From NCBI RefSeq assembly GCF_008801605.1, contig NZ_VZPJ01000010.1:1-64000 (forward strand): DNA of 64,000 nt, read 5' to 3'. The notes under the pieces are model-generated. The model had not been told where the DNA came from and searched no databases. It worked only from the letters and a program-made list of their open reading frames with translations. This document shows, piece after piece, positions 51,624-61,337 of the stretch (the stretch's first letter is position 1; each line of letters starts with the position of its first letter). This DNA comes from Pseudomonas brassicacearum subsp. brassicacearum (lineage in GTDB: Bacteria; Pseudomonadota; Gammaproteobacteria; Pseudomonadales; Pseudomonadaceae). A program made the position numbers and the translations under genes.

Positions 51624-51914
51624 TTATCGTCCGGCGCGGGACTCGCGAATGTAGAAACGCGCCTTCTCGGCTTTCTTGGCGCAGCCTTCGAACGCTTCGA
51701 ATTGCTGCTGGGTCTTGGCGCCCGTCAGCAAGGACAGGGCCTTGGAGTAGCTGACGGTGCCGGCAAAACCTTCGGCCTTGGCCAGGTCCAGTTCATGCCA
51801 GGCACTGTCGAGCTGGCTGCCACAACTGTCGCGGTAAGCGGTTTTGCCTGCACAACCGGCCAGGGCCAAAACCATCAAAGAAGCCACCAAGGGCAGGCGG
51901 ATCCGGGCTTTCAT
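51624..51914 (-). CDS. Small conserved lipoprotein
   Basis: A 96-aa lipoprotein: MKARIRLPLVASLMVLALAGC is a type II signal sequence with lipobox LALAGC, followed by a short helical body with two further cysteines (RDSCGSQL and FEGCAKKAEKARFYI), which could form a disulfide. Unknown function. Start 51914 is preferred over 51923 to fit the signal peptide. Confidence 0.78.
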   Translation of the reverse strand: MKARIRLPLVASLMVLALAGCAGKTAYRDSCGSQLDSAWHELDLAKAEGFAGTVSYSKALSLLTGAKTQQQFEAFEGCAKKAEKARFYIRESRAGR

Positions 51915-52121
51915 CAATAACACCTCAAGTCAGGTCAACAGTCGTGCTATTAAGACGGTGGCAACGGCGAAAAGTGCCTTGCTTGACCGCGTAAATTCAA
52001 GTGTGGCCGAGCATACGCAAATGCCGCCACGGCGTGTCAAAAAACGACGCGTGCGCCACAACGATTGAGCCAAGTCGTCGATGGGTGCATTGTTGAAATC
52101 TGTTCGACAAGAGGCCGGGTC

Positions 52122-53159
52122 ATGACAAAACGTGTCGCATTGGTATTGGGTTCGGGTGGCGCCCGGGGCTATGCCCATATCGGGGTGATCGAAGAAATCG
52201 AACGACGTGGCTACGACATTGCTTGCATCGCCGGTTGTTCCATGGGCGCGGTCGTGGGGGGGATTTATGCGGCGGGCAAGCTTGAGGAGTACCGCAACTG
52301 GATCGAAAGCCTGGATTATCTGGACGTCCTGCGCCTGGTCGACGTCAGTTTTCGCCTGGGGGCGATCCGTGGCGAAAAGGTCTTCGGGCAGATCCGCAAG
52401 ATCGTCGGCGAAATCAACATTGAACAATTGCGCATCCCCTACACCGCCGTCGCGACCGACCTGACCAACCAGCAGGAAATCTGGTTCCAGGAAGGTTGCC
52501 TGCATCAGGCGATGCGCGCCTCGGCGGCGATTCCCAGCCTGTTCACGCCCGTGATGCAAGGCAACCGCATGTTGGTGGATGGCGGCCTGCTCAACCCATT
52601 GCCGATCGTGCCGGTGGTGTCGAGCCACTGCGACCTGATCATCGCGGTCAACCTCAACGCCACCAATCAGAAACAATATCGGTTACCGGTGATCCCGCGC
52701 CCCGCCGCGTTCCGGCGGCGCTTCGACACCCTGGTCAGTTCCCTGGGGTCGCGCCTGCCGTTTCGCCGCAAGCAGGCCGAGCAGCTGTTGCTGCTGGAGC
52801 AGGAAGCCTTGAAGGCCGAAGCCGCTGACATCAACCCGTGGATCGACTCGGCCGAGCCCGAAGGCCAACAACCGGCCGCCGCGCCAGAGAACGAAGGCGC
52901 ACCGAAATCCGCCACCGGTTCGTTCATCATCGATAACGTCGGCCCGGCGTCGTTGCTGGATTTGATCAACCAGAGTTTCGAAGTGATGCAGACCTCGCTG
53001 GCCCAGTACAAGATTGCCGGTTACCCGCCGGATGTGCTGATCAACGTGCCGAAACGGGTGTGCCGGTTCTTCGAGTTCTACAAGGCGCCGGAGCTGATCG
53101 CGTTGGGGCGGGAGATTGCCAGCGATACTTTGGATCGGTATGAGAGCGACCAGAACTGA
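52122..53159 (+). CDS. Patatin-like phospholipase (RssA-like)
   Basis: A 345-aa patatin-domain acylhydrolase. The oxyanion loop GSGGARG is at 10-16, nucleophile S40 in GCSMG, and dyad aspartate D153 in VDGGLLNP. The C-terminal extension (about 220-345) is charged and unlike classical patatins. It lacks a signal peptide, so it is probably cytoplasmic, acting on phospholipids or lysophospholipids. Start 52122 follows agaggccgg. The 207 bp upstream hold no recognisable element. Confidence 0.9.
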   Translation: MTKRVALVLGSGGARGYAHIGVIEEIERRGYDIACIAGCSMGAVVGGIYAAGKLEEYRNWIESLDYLDVLRLVDVSFRLGAIRGEKVFGQIRKIVGEINIEQLRIPYTAVATDLTNQQEIWFQEGCLHQAMRASAAIPSLFTPVMQGNRMLVDGGLLNPLPIVPVVSSHCDLIIAVNLNATNQKQYRLPVIPRPAAFRRRFDTLVSSLGSRLPFRRKQAEQLLLLEQEALKAEAADINPWIDSAEPEGQQPAAAPENEGAPKSATGSFIIDNVGPASLLDLINQSFEVMQTSLAQYKIAGYPPDVLINVPKRVCRFFEFYKAPELIALGREIASDTLDRYESDQN

Positions 53160-53184
53160 GAGATATCGAGTGGCTGTTCGGGCC

Positions 53185-53257
53185 TCTTCGCGAGCAAGCT
53201 CGCTCCCACATTGATCTGCAGTGAACCCTGTGGGAGCGAGCTTGCTCGCGATGGCGG
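53185..53257. repeat. REPIN (tips facing inward)
   Basis: cttcgcgagcaagctcgctc at 53186 and gtgggagcgagcttgctcgc ending near 53250 form a close pair between the patatin and kdpE genes. Confidence 0.88.
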
Positions 53258-53276
53258 CAGCCCTGACAACACCAGA

Positions 53277-53975
53277 CTAAAGCCCACCCTCCCCCAACAA
53301 CCGATACCCCACCCCCGCCTCGGTCACAATGAACCGCGGTCGGGTCGGGTCGTCGGCCAGTTTCTGGCGCAGGTGGCCGACCACGATCCGCAGGTAGTGA
53401 CTGTCTTCGGTGTGGGTCGGGCCCCAGATGTCCTTGAGCAGTTGCTGCTGGGTAATGACCCGCCCCGGGTGCCGCGCCAGTTGCGCCAGCACGGCGTACT
53501 CCTTGCGGGTCAGGGCCACTTCGCTGCCGTCCAGCAGCACCCGTCGATACGCCAGGTCCACCGTCAGCGGGCCGAACTTCAGCGCGGCTTCCTGTGGCTC
53601 GCCTGCCGGAGCCTGGCGCAACAAGGCGCGGATGCGGGCGAGAAATTCCTGGATACCGAACGGCTTGGTCACATAATCGTTGGCTCCGTTGTCCAGCGCC
53701 TCGACCTTCTGCGCTTCGCTGGCCCTCACCGAGAGCACCAGCACCGGCACCGTCGACCATTGGCGAAACTCGCGCAACACCTGCTGGCCGTCCATGTCCG
53801 GCAGGCCCAGGTCGAGCACCAGCAGATCGGGTTTGTTCAGCGCCGCTTGGGCAAGCCCTTCAGCGCCAGTGCCGGCTTCCAGCACCTTGTAGCCTTGGGA
53901 ACTCAGGCTGATGCGCAGGAATTTGCGGATCTGCGGCTCGTCATCGATGACCAAAAGGGTCGCGGTCTGGCTCAT
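53277..53975 (-). CDS. kdpE: Potassium-responsive transcriptional regulator KdpE
   Basis: A 232-aa OmpR-type response regulator: receiver with D55 (LLVLDLGLPDMDG) and a C-terminal winged helix ending TEAGVGYRLL. Paired with KdpD it activates kdpFABC on potassium limitation or turgor loss. Start 53975 (MSQTATL). It is the last gene of the kdp cluster, 64 bp after kdpD. Confidence 0.96.
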   Translation of the reverse strand: MSQTATLLVIDDEPQIRKFLRISLSSQGYKVLEAGTGAEGLAQAALNKPDLLVLDLGLPDMDGQQVLREFRQWSTVPVLVLSVRASEAQKVEALDNGANDYVTKPFGIQEFLARIRALLRQAPAGEPQEAALKFGPLTVDLAYRRVLLDGSEVALTRKEYAVLAQLARHPGRVITQQQLLKDIWGPTHTEDSHYLRIVVGHLRQKLADDPTRPRFIVTEAGVGYRLLGEGGL

Positions 53976-54039
53976 GGGGTTCGTTCGTTGCACTCAGGTG
54001 GAAAGGCAAGCAGGTGGGACGAGAGTAACCCAGCGCCGC

Positions 54040-56691
54040 TCAAGCTTCATCGTCCATGCCCGGTTGTGCCTGCAAGGGCAGGTGCAACGTGATGCAGGTG
54101 CCGCGTCCGTCGAGACCATCGGCCACGCTGATCCGCCCGCCATGGGCACCGACCATGCCCTGGCAGATGGCCAATCCCAACCCCGTGCCCTGCCCGCCCC
54201 GGTCACCGCGCGCGGCGGTGTAGAACATGTCGAAGATTTTCTCTCGCTCTTGTTCAGGGATCCCGGGCCCCTCGTCAGCCACCGCAAAAAACACTTCGCT
54301 GTCGGTCGCCCCGGCGCTCAGCAGCAGCCGCCCGTGGGCCGGCGAGAATCGCGCAGCGTTCTCCAGCACGTTCACCAGGGCCTGTTCGATCAACGCCGCA
54401 TGGACATACAACAAGGGCAGATCGGCAGGCACCTCGACGCCGACCGCCAGCGGCGCCAACACCGCCCGCAAGCGGTTCAGTGCGCTGCCGACGATATCGG
54501 CCGGCGACACCCAGTCCCGCGCCAGCTTCAGGGCGCCGTGGCCAAGACGGGTCATGTCCAGCAGGTTCTGGATGTAGCGATCCAGCCGCTCGGCCTCATC
54601 GCGGGTGCCTTCGAGCAGTTCGCGACGATCGGTCAGTGGGATCGCCTCCCCCAGCGCCAGCAGGCTGTCGATGCTGCCGCGCATGGACGTCAGCGGCGTG
54701 CGCAAGTCATGGGACACCGAAGCCAGCAAGGCGCTGCGCAGTTGCTCGGTTTCACCGTGCAGGCGCGCCGCTTCCAGGTCCTGGGCCAGTTGCGCCCGCG
54801 CCAACGCCTGGGCCAATGGTTGACTGAGGGCCGCCAGTAAACGGCGACGCTGGCCGCTCAACGGCTTGCCTTCGTTCGGGCACACACCCAGCAATCCCAG
54901 TGGCCCGCCTTCCGCCGACAGCGGCCACCACCACCAGCGTCCGGATGGCAACGTCCCGGTGCCGGCACCGGCGGGCTGGTCGTGCTGCCAGGCCCAGTCG
55001 GCCGCCGCACGTTCGGCCTCGGTGAATGTCAACGGCTCGCCGGTCTCGACCTTCCAATCGCTCTGGCCGTCGCGATTGAGCAGACAAAGCTGCAAGTCGT
55101 GCAGGCCGTTGAGATGCTGCGCGGCGGCGCTGATCACCGCCTGGCGGTCGGTGGCGGCAGTGAGTTTGCGCGACAGGTCGAGCAGTTCGCCGGTTTCCTG
55201 CTGGGTGTCGCGCAGGGCCTGCAACTGGCGACGCTGGCGAGCGGCAAGATTGCCGGTCAGGGCGGCCATCAGCAGGAAAAACACCAGGGTCAGCACGTCT
55301 TCTTCGCGCTGGATGGTGAAGGAAAAATTCGGCGGGATGAACAGGAAATCATAGGCCAGGAACGACAGCGCTGCACAGGCCAGCGCCGGGCCAAGGCTGC
55401 TACGTACCGCCACCAGCAGCACCGCCATCAGGAACACCAGGGAGATATTGGGCAGCGCCAGCCACCCTGAAATACCCCAGGCCAACGCGCTGGCCGCCAC
55501 GGTCGCCGTCAGCGCCAGCACGTAGTCGAACCCGGTCTGGACCGCGCTCGAACGCACTTGGGCGGGACGGGGCTGTTCATCGCTGTCCAGCACGTTGATT
55601 TCCAGTCCCCGGGCATCGCGCAACAAGCGTGAAGCCAAGCCACCGCCGAACAACCGTCGCCGCAAACGCGGCCGGGACTGGCCCACCAGCAGTAGCGTGG
55701 CGCGACGTTCGGTGGCGTGCTGGATCAAGGTCTTGGCGACTTCGCCGGCCCGCAACAGCACCACTTCGCCGCCGAGACGTTCAGCCAGCTGCTGGGCATT
55801 TTGCAGGTACTGTCGCGATGACTCGTCGTGCGTGACGCCGCTGTCTACGTGGACCAGGCTCCACGGCAGATGCCGACGCTGGGCGACGCGGCTGGCGTGG
55901 CGCACCAGACGCTCGGCCTGCACATCGGCGCCCACCCCCACCAGCAATCGTCCGCGCACTGCCGGCGCGGCCTGGCCCAGTTGCCGATAACCCTGGGCCA
56001 GGTCGTTGTCCACCTGGGCGGCGGCGGTCTGCATGGCCAGTTCACGCAGCGCGGTCAGGTTGGTCTGGGTGAAAAACGCATCGATCGCCGCTCGCGCCTG
56101 CTCCGGCACATAGACCTTGCCATCACGCAGGCGCTCCAGCAGCTCGCGTGATGGCAGGTCGATCAACAGCAGTTCATCGGCTTCCTGCAAGACCCAGTCC
56201 GGCAGCGTCTCGCGCACCTGCACACCGGTGATGCCGCGCACCTGGTCGTTGAGGCTTTCCAGGTGCTGGACATTGACGGTGGTGTAGACATCGATGCCTG
56301 CGGCGAGCAGTTCCTGAATGTCTTGCCAGCGTTTGGCATGACGACTGCCGGGGGCGTTGCTGTGGGCCAGTTCGTCCACCAGCACCAAGGCCGGGCGGGC
56401 CGCGAGCAGGCCGTCGAGGTCCATTTCTTCGAGCATGACGCCGCGATATTCCGAACGCACCAACGGTTGCTGTACCAGGCCGCCGAGCAGTGCTTCGGTT
56501 TCGGCACGACCGTGGGTTTCCACCACTCCGGCGACGACTTTCACGCCTTGACGCAGTTGGGTGTGGGCCGCTTGCAGCATGGCGTAGGTCTTGCCGACAC
56601 CGGGCGCCGCACCCAGGAAGACCTTGAGCCGGCCACGGTCGTTGCGGGGCAGATTGGCTAACAGTGCGTCGGCGCGGCCGGAGTCGCTCAT
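54040..56691 (-). CDS. kdpD: Sensor histidine kinase KdpD
   Basis: An 883-aa sensor kinase with the typical KdpD order: N-terminal P-loop domain (FLGAAPGVGKTYAML, 26-40), a universal-stress-like domain, four closely spaced membrane helices (about 400-480), a GAF-like region, HisKA with H661 (SVSHDLRTPLTSMRGS) and HATPase (GTGLGLAICQGMV). It senses potassium and turgor and phosphorylates KdpE. It is separated from kdpC by a duplicated REPIN region of about 170 bp. Confidence 0.96.
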   Translation of the reverse strand: MSDSGRADALLANLPRNDRGRLKVFLGAAPGVGKTYAMLQAAHTQLRQGVKVVAGVVETHGRAETEALLGGLVQQPLVRSEYRGVMLEEMDLDGLLAARPALVLVDELAHSNAPGSRHAKRWQDIQELLAAGIDVYTTVNVQHLESLNDQVRGITGVQVRETLPDWVLQEADELLLIDLPSRELLERLRDGKVYVPEQARAAIDAFFTQTNLTALRELAMQTAAAQVDNDLAQGYRQLGQAAPAVRGRLLVGVGADVQAERLVRHASRVAQRRHLPWSLVHVDSGVTHDESSRQYLQNAQQLAERLGGEVVLLRAGEVAKTLIQHATERRATLLLVGQSRPRLRRRLFGGGLASRLLRDARGLEINVLDSDEQPRPAQVRSSAVQTGFDYVLALTATVAASALAWGISGWLALPNISLVFLMAVLLVAVRSSLGPALACAALSFLAYDFLFIPPNFSFTIQREEDVLTLVFFLLMAALTGNLAARQRRQLQALRDTQQETGELLDLSRKLTAATDRQAVISAAAQHLNGLHDLQLCLLNRDGQSDWKVETGEPLTFTEAERAAADWAWQHDQPAGAGTGTLPSGRWWWWPLSAEGGPLGLLGVCPNEGKPLSGQRRRLLAALSQPLAQALARAQLAQDLEAARLHGETEQLRSALLASVSHDLRTPLTSMRGSIDSLLALGEAIPLTDRRELLEGTRDEAERLDRYIQNLLDMTRLGHGALKLARDWVSPADIVGSALNRLRAVLAPLAVGVEVPADLPLLYVHAALIEQALVNVLENAARFSPAHGRLLLSAGATDSEVFFAVADEGPGIPEQEREKIFDMFYTAARGDRGGQGTGLGLAICQGMVGAHGGRISVADGLDGRGTCITLHLPLQAQPGMDDEA

Positions 56692-56742
56692 GGCGTGGAA
56701 ATCTCTTTCAAATATTGATCAAACACCCTGTGGGGAGTCGGA

Positions 56743-56912
56743 CCTGTGGGAGCAAAGCTTATGGGAAGTGGACCTATGGGAGCAAAGCTTGCTCGCGATC
56801 AAGGCGACACAGTTCAACGGATGGACCGCGTTATCGTTCATCGCGAGCAAGCTTTGCTCCCACAGGCTTTGCTACAGCGGGCTTTTACTGCAGCAAGCTT
56901 TGCTCCCACAGG
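56743..56912. repeat. Degenerate, partly duplicated REPIN inside the kdp cluster
   Basis: cctgtgggagcaaagcttat at 56744 is followed by a related copy cctatgggagcaaagcttgc at 56773, and the facing arm catcgcgagcaagctttgct near 56839 is followed by a second copy gcagcaagctttgctcccac near 56891. Both arms are thus duplicated. This occupies the kdpC-kdpD gap. Confidence 0.85.
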
Positions 56913-56929
56913 CGCCACTCCCACGGGTT

Positions 56930-57475
56930 TTACAGTTTTTCCAAGGCCAGGTTCAGCGCCAGCACATTCACCACTGGCGGGCCCACCAAGGATTGCTCAG
57001 TGTTGTCGTCGAGCAGTTGCTGCAAGGTCGAGGCCGGCAGGTTGCGCGCGGCGGCGACACGCGCCAGTTGATAGGCAATCGCCGCCGGAGGCAAGTGCGG
57101 ATCCAGCCCACTGGCGGAGGTGGTCAGCAATGCCAGCGGCACCGGGCCCTGGCCGGGCACCTGGAGTTTTTGGGCGTCTTCGATTACCCGCGAGGCCAGG
57201 GCCGGATTGCTCGGGGAAAAGTTGCTGGCGCCGCTGGCGACCGTGGCGAAGGCTCCAGCCGATGGCCGTGGATGAAACCAGGCATCGCCGGTGAAATCCT
57301 GGGCGATCAGCGTCGAGCCACGGACCTTGCCGGCCGCATCGACGATCAGGCTGCCATTGGCCTGGGCGGGAAAGGCGACTTGCGCCACGCCAGTGACCAC
57401 CAGTGGGTACGCGACACCGGTGATCAGGGTCATCAGTAATAACAGGCTCAAGGCCGGGCGAATCAGAGTGGACAT
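56930..57475 (-). CDS. kdpC: Potassium-transporting ATPase subunit KdpC
   Basis: A 181-aa protein with one N-terminal membrane helix (ALSLLLLMTLITGVAYPLVV) and a soluble domain. SLIVDAAGKVRGSTLIAQDF, WFHPRPSAG, SNFSPSNPAL and ASGLDPHLPPAAIAYQLARVA are KdpC family blocks. It stabilises KdpA-KdpB in the inner membrane. It follows kdpB after a 93-bp gap that contains a palindrome. Confidence 0.96.
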   Translation of the reverse strand: MSTLIRPALSLLLLMTLITGVAYPLVVTGVAQVAFPAQANGSLIVDAAGKVRGSTLIAQDFTGDAWFHPRPSAGAFATVASGASNFSPSNPALASRVIEDAQKLQVPGQGPVPLALLTTSASGLDPHLPPAAIAYQLARVAAARNLPASTLQQLLDDNTEQSLVGPPVVNVLALNLALEKL

Positions 57476-57528
57476 TTCAAAATCCTCGAATTGAAGTAAA
57501 TCCAGTGCTCAAAGCCTGTGGGAGTCAC

Positions 57529-57557
57529 CTTGTGGGAGCAAAGCTTGCTCCCACAAG
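57529..57557. repeat. REP-derived palindrome between kdpB and kdpC
   Basis: cttgtgggagcaaagcttgctcccacaag is almost a perfect palindrome, two REP tips joined head to head with no spacer. It forms a stable hairpin in the kdpB-kdpC mRNA. Confidence 0.85.
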
Positions 57558-57568
57558 AAACGGCGAAC

Positions 57569-59629
57569 TCAAACCAGCTTCAACGCCGTCAGCAACATAT
57601 CGATCGCCTTGATCCCCACGAACGGCACCACGATCCCACCCAGGCCATAGATCAACAGATTGCGTCGCAACAGCGCCGCCGCACTCGCCGCTTGCACTCG
57701 TACACCGCGCAGGGCCAGGGGGATCAGTACGACGATGATCAGGGCGTTGAATACGATGGCCGACAGGATCGCGCTCTGGGGGCTGCTCAGGTGCATCACA
57801 TTCAACACGCCGAGCTGTGGATAAATCGAAGCGAACAGCGCCGGCAGGATCGCGAAGTACTTGGCGATGTCGTTGGCGATGGAGAAGGTGGTCAATGCAC
57901 CACGGGTCACCAACAGTTCCTTGCCGATCTGTACCACATCGAGCAGTTTGGTCGGGTCGCTGTCGAGGTCGACCATGTTGGCCGCCTCCCGCGCGGCCTG
58001 GGTGCCGTCGTTCATCGCCATGCCGACATCGGCCTGGGCCAGGGCCGGGGCGTCGTTGGCACCGTCGCCACACATGGCCACCAGCCGACCGTCATTTTGC
58101 TCATGACGGATACGCGCCAGCTTTTTCTCCGGCGTGGCCTCTGCCAGCACGTCATCGACACCGGCCTCGGCGGCAATCGCCGCAGCGGTCAGCGGGTTGT
58201 CACCGGTGACCATCACCGTGCGGATCCCCAGCTTGCGCAGCTCGGCAAAGCGCTCGCGAATGCCCGGCTTGACCACGTCCTTGAGATGGATGGCCCCCAG
58301 CAACCGGCCGTCCATGCAAACCAGCAGCGGTGTGCCGCCACTCTGGGCGATCTTGTCGACCTCCCGCGCCAATGCCTGCGGCAACTCATTGCGTGCAAGG
58401 CCGATGAAGTCCAGCAACGAGTCCACGGCGCCCTTGCGGTAGATACGGCCCTGATAGTCGACTCCGGACAAACGGGTTTCAGCACTGAACGGCACGGCCG
58501 TCAGCGCTTCGACGCCAGGCTCAGACTGTGGATGCAAACCTCGCAGGTACTCGACGATGGACTTGCCCTCGGCGGTGTCGTCAGCCAACGAGGCGAACAG
58601 CGCGCCTTCGGCCAGTTCCTTGGCACTCACACCAGGGGCGGTATAGACCGCTGTACAACGACGATTGCCAAAGGTGATGGTGCCGGTCTTGTCCAGCATC
58701 AGCACATGCACGTCCCCCGCCGCCTCGACCGCACGACCGGATTTGGCGATCACGTTCAGGCGAACCAACCGGTCCATCCCGGCGATGCCGATGGCCGACA
58801 GCAACCCGCCGATGGTGGTGGGAATCAAGGTGACCAGCAGCGCCACCAGAAACACCAGCGGCAGGTTGGCGTTGGCGAAATGGGCGAACGGTTGCAGCGT
58901 CACCACCACCAACAGGAAGATCAGCGTCAGGCCGATCAACAGGATATCCAGCGCCACCTCGTTCGGCGTTTTCTGGCGTTTGGCGCCTTCGACCAGGGCG
59001 ATCATGCGGTCCAGTGTGGACTCGCCGGGATTGCTGGTGATACGTATCAGCAGCCAGTCGGAGACCAGCCGCGTATTGCCGGTGACGGCCGAGCGATCGC
59101 CGCCGGACTCGCGGATGACCGGCGCCGATTCGCCGGTGATCGCAGCCTCGTTGACCGCGGCGATGCCTTCGATCACTTCACCGTCGCCGGGGATCATGTC
59201 GCCGGCCTCGACGCGCACCACATCACCTTTGCGCAGACGGGTGGCGGGGACGATTTCAAAACCGCTGGCGGTCTGGCGACGTGCGTTGAGGCCTTCGCTA
59301 CCGGCCTTGAGGCTGTCGGCCCGAGCCTTGCCGCGGCCTTCGGCCAACGCTTCGGCGAAGTTGGCGAACAGCACGGTGAACCACAGCCACAGCGCGATTT
59401 GCGCGGCGACAAAAGTCGGCACGGCGTTGTCGGGAATGAAGCACAGCACGGTGGTGAGGATCGCGGTCAGTTCCACCACCAGCATCACCGGGGCGCGGTG
59501 CAATTGACGCGGGTCGAGCTTGACGAAAGCTTGCACCAGCGCTGGCCGCCACAGGGCCGAGATTGCGGTTTTCGGTTGCTCCGGCGCCTTGGCGACGGCG
59601 GTTTTGCTCATCGGCATATTCATTTTCAT
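57569..59629 (-). CDS. kdpB: Potassium-transporting P-type ATPase subunit KdpB
   Basis: A 686-aa P-type ATPase: phosphorylation site D313 in DKTGT, TGES dephosphorylation motif (AAITGESAPVI), and MVTGDNPLTAAAIAAEAGVDD and GDGANDAPALAQADVGMAM in the P and N domains. Seven helices are expected. It energises KdpA. Starts at 59629 and 59623 are close; 59623 has better ribosome-binding-site spacing (gaggg). kdpA ends 5 bp upstream. Confidence 0.97.
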   Translation of the reverse strand: MKMNMPMSKTAVAKAPEQPKTAISALWRPALVQAFVKLDPRQLHRAPVMLVVELTAILTTVLCFIPDNAVPTFVAAQIALWLWFTVLFANFAEALAEGRGKARADSLKAGSEGLNARRQTASGFEIVPATRLRKGDVVRVEAGDMIPGDGEVIEGIAAVNEAAITGESAPVIRESGGDRSAVTGNTRLVSDWLLIRITSNPGESTLDRMIALVEGAKRQKTPNEVALDILLIGLTLIFLLVVVTLQPFAHFANANLPLVFLVALLVTLIPTTIGGLLSAIGIAGMDRLVRLNVIAKSGRAVEAAGDVHVLMLDKTGTITFGNRRCTAVYTAPGVSAKELAEGALFASLADDTAEGKSIVEYLRGLHPQSEPGVEALTAVPFSAETRLSGVDYQGRIYRKGAVDSLLDFIGLARNELPQALAREVDKIAQSGGTPLLVCMDGRLLGAIHLKDVVKPGIRERFAELRKLGIRTVMVTGDNPLTAAAIAAEAGVDDVLAEATPEKKLARIRHEQNDGRLVAMCGDGANDAPALAQADVGMAMNDGTQAAREAANMVDLDSDPTKLLDVVQIGKELLVTRGALTTFSIANDIAKYFAILPALFASIYPQLGVLNVMHLSSPQSAILSAIVFNALIIVVLIPLALRGVRVQAASAAALLRRNLLIYGLGGIVVPFVGIKAIDMLLTALKLV

Positions 59630-59634
59630 ATCCC

Positions 59635-61329
59635 TCAGAAGCCCAGGCTCAAGTGTTCAGCAATCGGCCCCAGGGCCAGGGTCGGCAAGAAGGTCAAGCC
59701 GCCCACCAACAGGATGGTCACGGTCAACAAGGTCACGAACAACGGGCCGTGGGTGGGGAAGCTGTTCTGGCCAATCGGCGCGGTTTTCTTCAAGGCCAGG
59801 CTGCCGGCCAACGCCAGCACTGGCAGGATGTAGCCGAACCGGCCGATCAACATGCCCAGGCCCAGCATCAGGTTGTGGAAAGGTGTGTTGGCGCCGAACC
59901 CGGCAAATGCCGAACCGTTGTTCGCTCCCGCCGAGGTGTAGGCGTACAACAACTGGCTGAAACCGTGGGCACCCGGGTTGCTCACCGCAGCGGCCGGACC
60001 GGGCAGGCTTGCGGCGACGGCCCCCAGCACCAGCACGCTGACAGGCATCACCAGCAGGGTTGCCACCAACAGTTGCACCTCCCTGGCGCCCAGCTTCTTG
60101 CCCAGGTATTCCGGCGTGCGACCGATCATCAAGCCGGCCAGGAATACTGCGATCAGCACGTTCAACAGCATTCCGTAGAGCCCGGCCCCGACGCCGCCGA
60201 AGATCACCTCGCCGACCATCATGTTCACCAGCGACACCATGCCACTGAGCGGGTTGAGGCTGTCGTGCATGGCGTTGACCGAACCGTTGGACGCTGCCGT
60301 GGTGGTCACCGACCACAGCACCGTGGCGGTGGTGCCGAAGCGCGCTTCCTTGCCTTCCAGCGGCGCGGTTTGCTCGACGGCTGGGTTGTTCAGGGCCGGG
60401 TTGGGCTGGTATTCGGCCCACAGCGACGTGGCACCGCCGATCAGGAACAGGGCAAGCATGCAGGCGATGATCGCCCGGCTCTGGCGCAGGTCCTTGACGT
60501 AATGGCCGAAGGTGAACACCAGCGCGGCGGGAATCAGGATGATCGAAGCGACTTCGAACAGGTTGCTCCAGGCCGTCGGGTTTTCGAACGGATGCGCCGA
60601 GTTGACGCCGAAGAAACCGCCACCGTTGGTGCCCAGTTGCTTGATCGCGATCTGGCTGGCGGCCGGCCCCAACGGGATGACCTGGTCGACACCTTGCATC
60701 GTGACCCCGTGTACATAGTGCGCAAAGGTCTGCGGTACACCCTGCCAGACCAGGAACAATGCCAGCAGCAGGCACAGAGGCAACAGCCCGTAGAGAGTGG
60801 CGCGAGTCATGTCGACCCAGAAGTTACCCAACGTTGCGGCGGACTTGCGCCCGATGCCGCGACACAGTGCCACGAGCACGGCCAGGCCGGTGGCGGCGCT
60901 GACGAAGTTCTGCAAGGTCAGGCCGACCATCTGGCTCAGGTAGCTCAGGGACGCTTCACCGCTGTAGGACTGCCAGTTGGTGTTGGTCGTGAAACTCACG
61001 GCCGTGTTGAAAGCCTGGGTCCACTCCATGCCGGGCAATTGTTCGGTATTGAGCGGCAGATATCCCTGCAGCAGGAGAATGGCGAACAGCAACACAAAAC
61101 CCGCCAGGTTGAACGCGAGCAAGGCCAGGGTGTATTTCTGCCAGCTCTGCTCAGCGGTGGAGTCGACACCGGCCAGGCGATAGCAACCGCGCTCCACCGG
61201 GCCGAGGATCGGCGAAAGCCAAGTGCGCTGGCCTTCCATCACCCGGTAGTAAAAACGCCCCAGAAACGGTGCCGGAATCAGCACCAGGGCGAAAAAGGCG
61301 AGGATCAGCCCATAGTCATAACCGTGCAT
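59635..61329 (-). CDS. kdpA: Potassium-transporting ATPase subunit KdpA
   Basis: A 564-aa channel-like subunit with about ten helices and the selectivity-loop blocks: FNTAVSFTTNTNWQSYSGE, KQLGTNGGGFFGVNSAHPFENPT, TTTAASNGSVNAMHDSLNPLSGM and SAGANNGSAFAGFGANTPFHN, each carrying a G/N signature of the SKT superfamily. It provides the potassium pathway. Start 61329 (MHGYDYG) is 8 bp after kdpF. A longer reading frame upstream is not coding. Confidence 0.97.
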   Translation of the reverse strand: MHGYDYGLILAFFALVLIPAPFLGRFYYRVMEGQRTWLSPILGPVERGCYRLAGVDSTAEQSWQKYTLALLAFNLAGFVLLFAILLLQGYLPLNTEQLPGMEWTQAFNTAVSFTTNTNWQSYSGEASLSYLSQMVGLTLQNFVSAATGLAVLVALCRGIGRKSAATLGNFWVDMTRATLYGLLPLCLLLALFLVWQGVPQTFAHYVHGVTMQGVDQVIPLGPAASQIAIKQLGTNGGGFFGVNSAHPFENPTAWSNLFEVASIILIPAALVFTFGHYVKDLRQSRAIIACMLALFLIGGATSLWAEYQPNPALNNPAVEQTAPLEGKEARFGTTATVLWSVTTTAASNGSVNAMHDSLNPLSGMVSLVNMMVGEVIFGGVGAGLYGMLLNVLIAVFLAGLMIGRTPEYLGKKLGAREVQLLVATLLVMPVSVLVLGAVAASLPGPAAAVSNPGAHGFSQLLYAYTSAGANNGSAFAGFGANTPFHNLMLGLGMLIGRFGYILPVLALAGSLALKKTAPIGQNSFPTHGPLFVTLLTVTILLVGGLTFLPTLALGPIAEHLSLGF

Positions 61330-61337
61330 AGCCGCTC

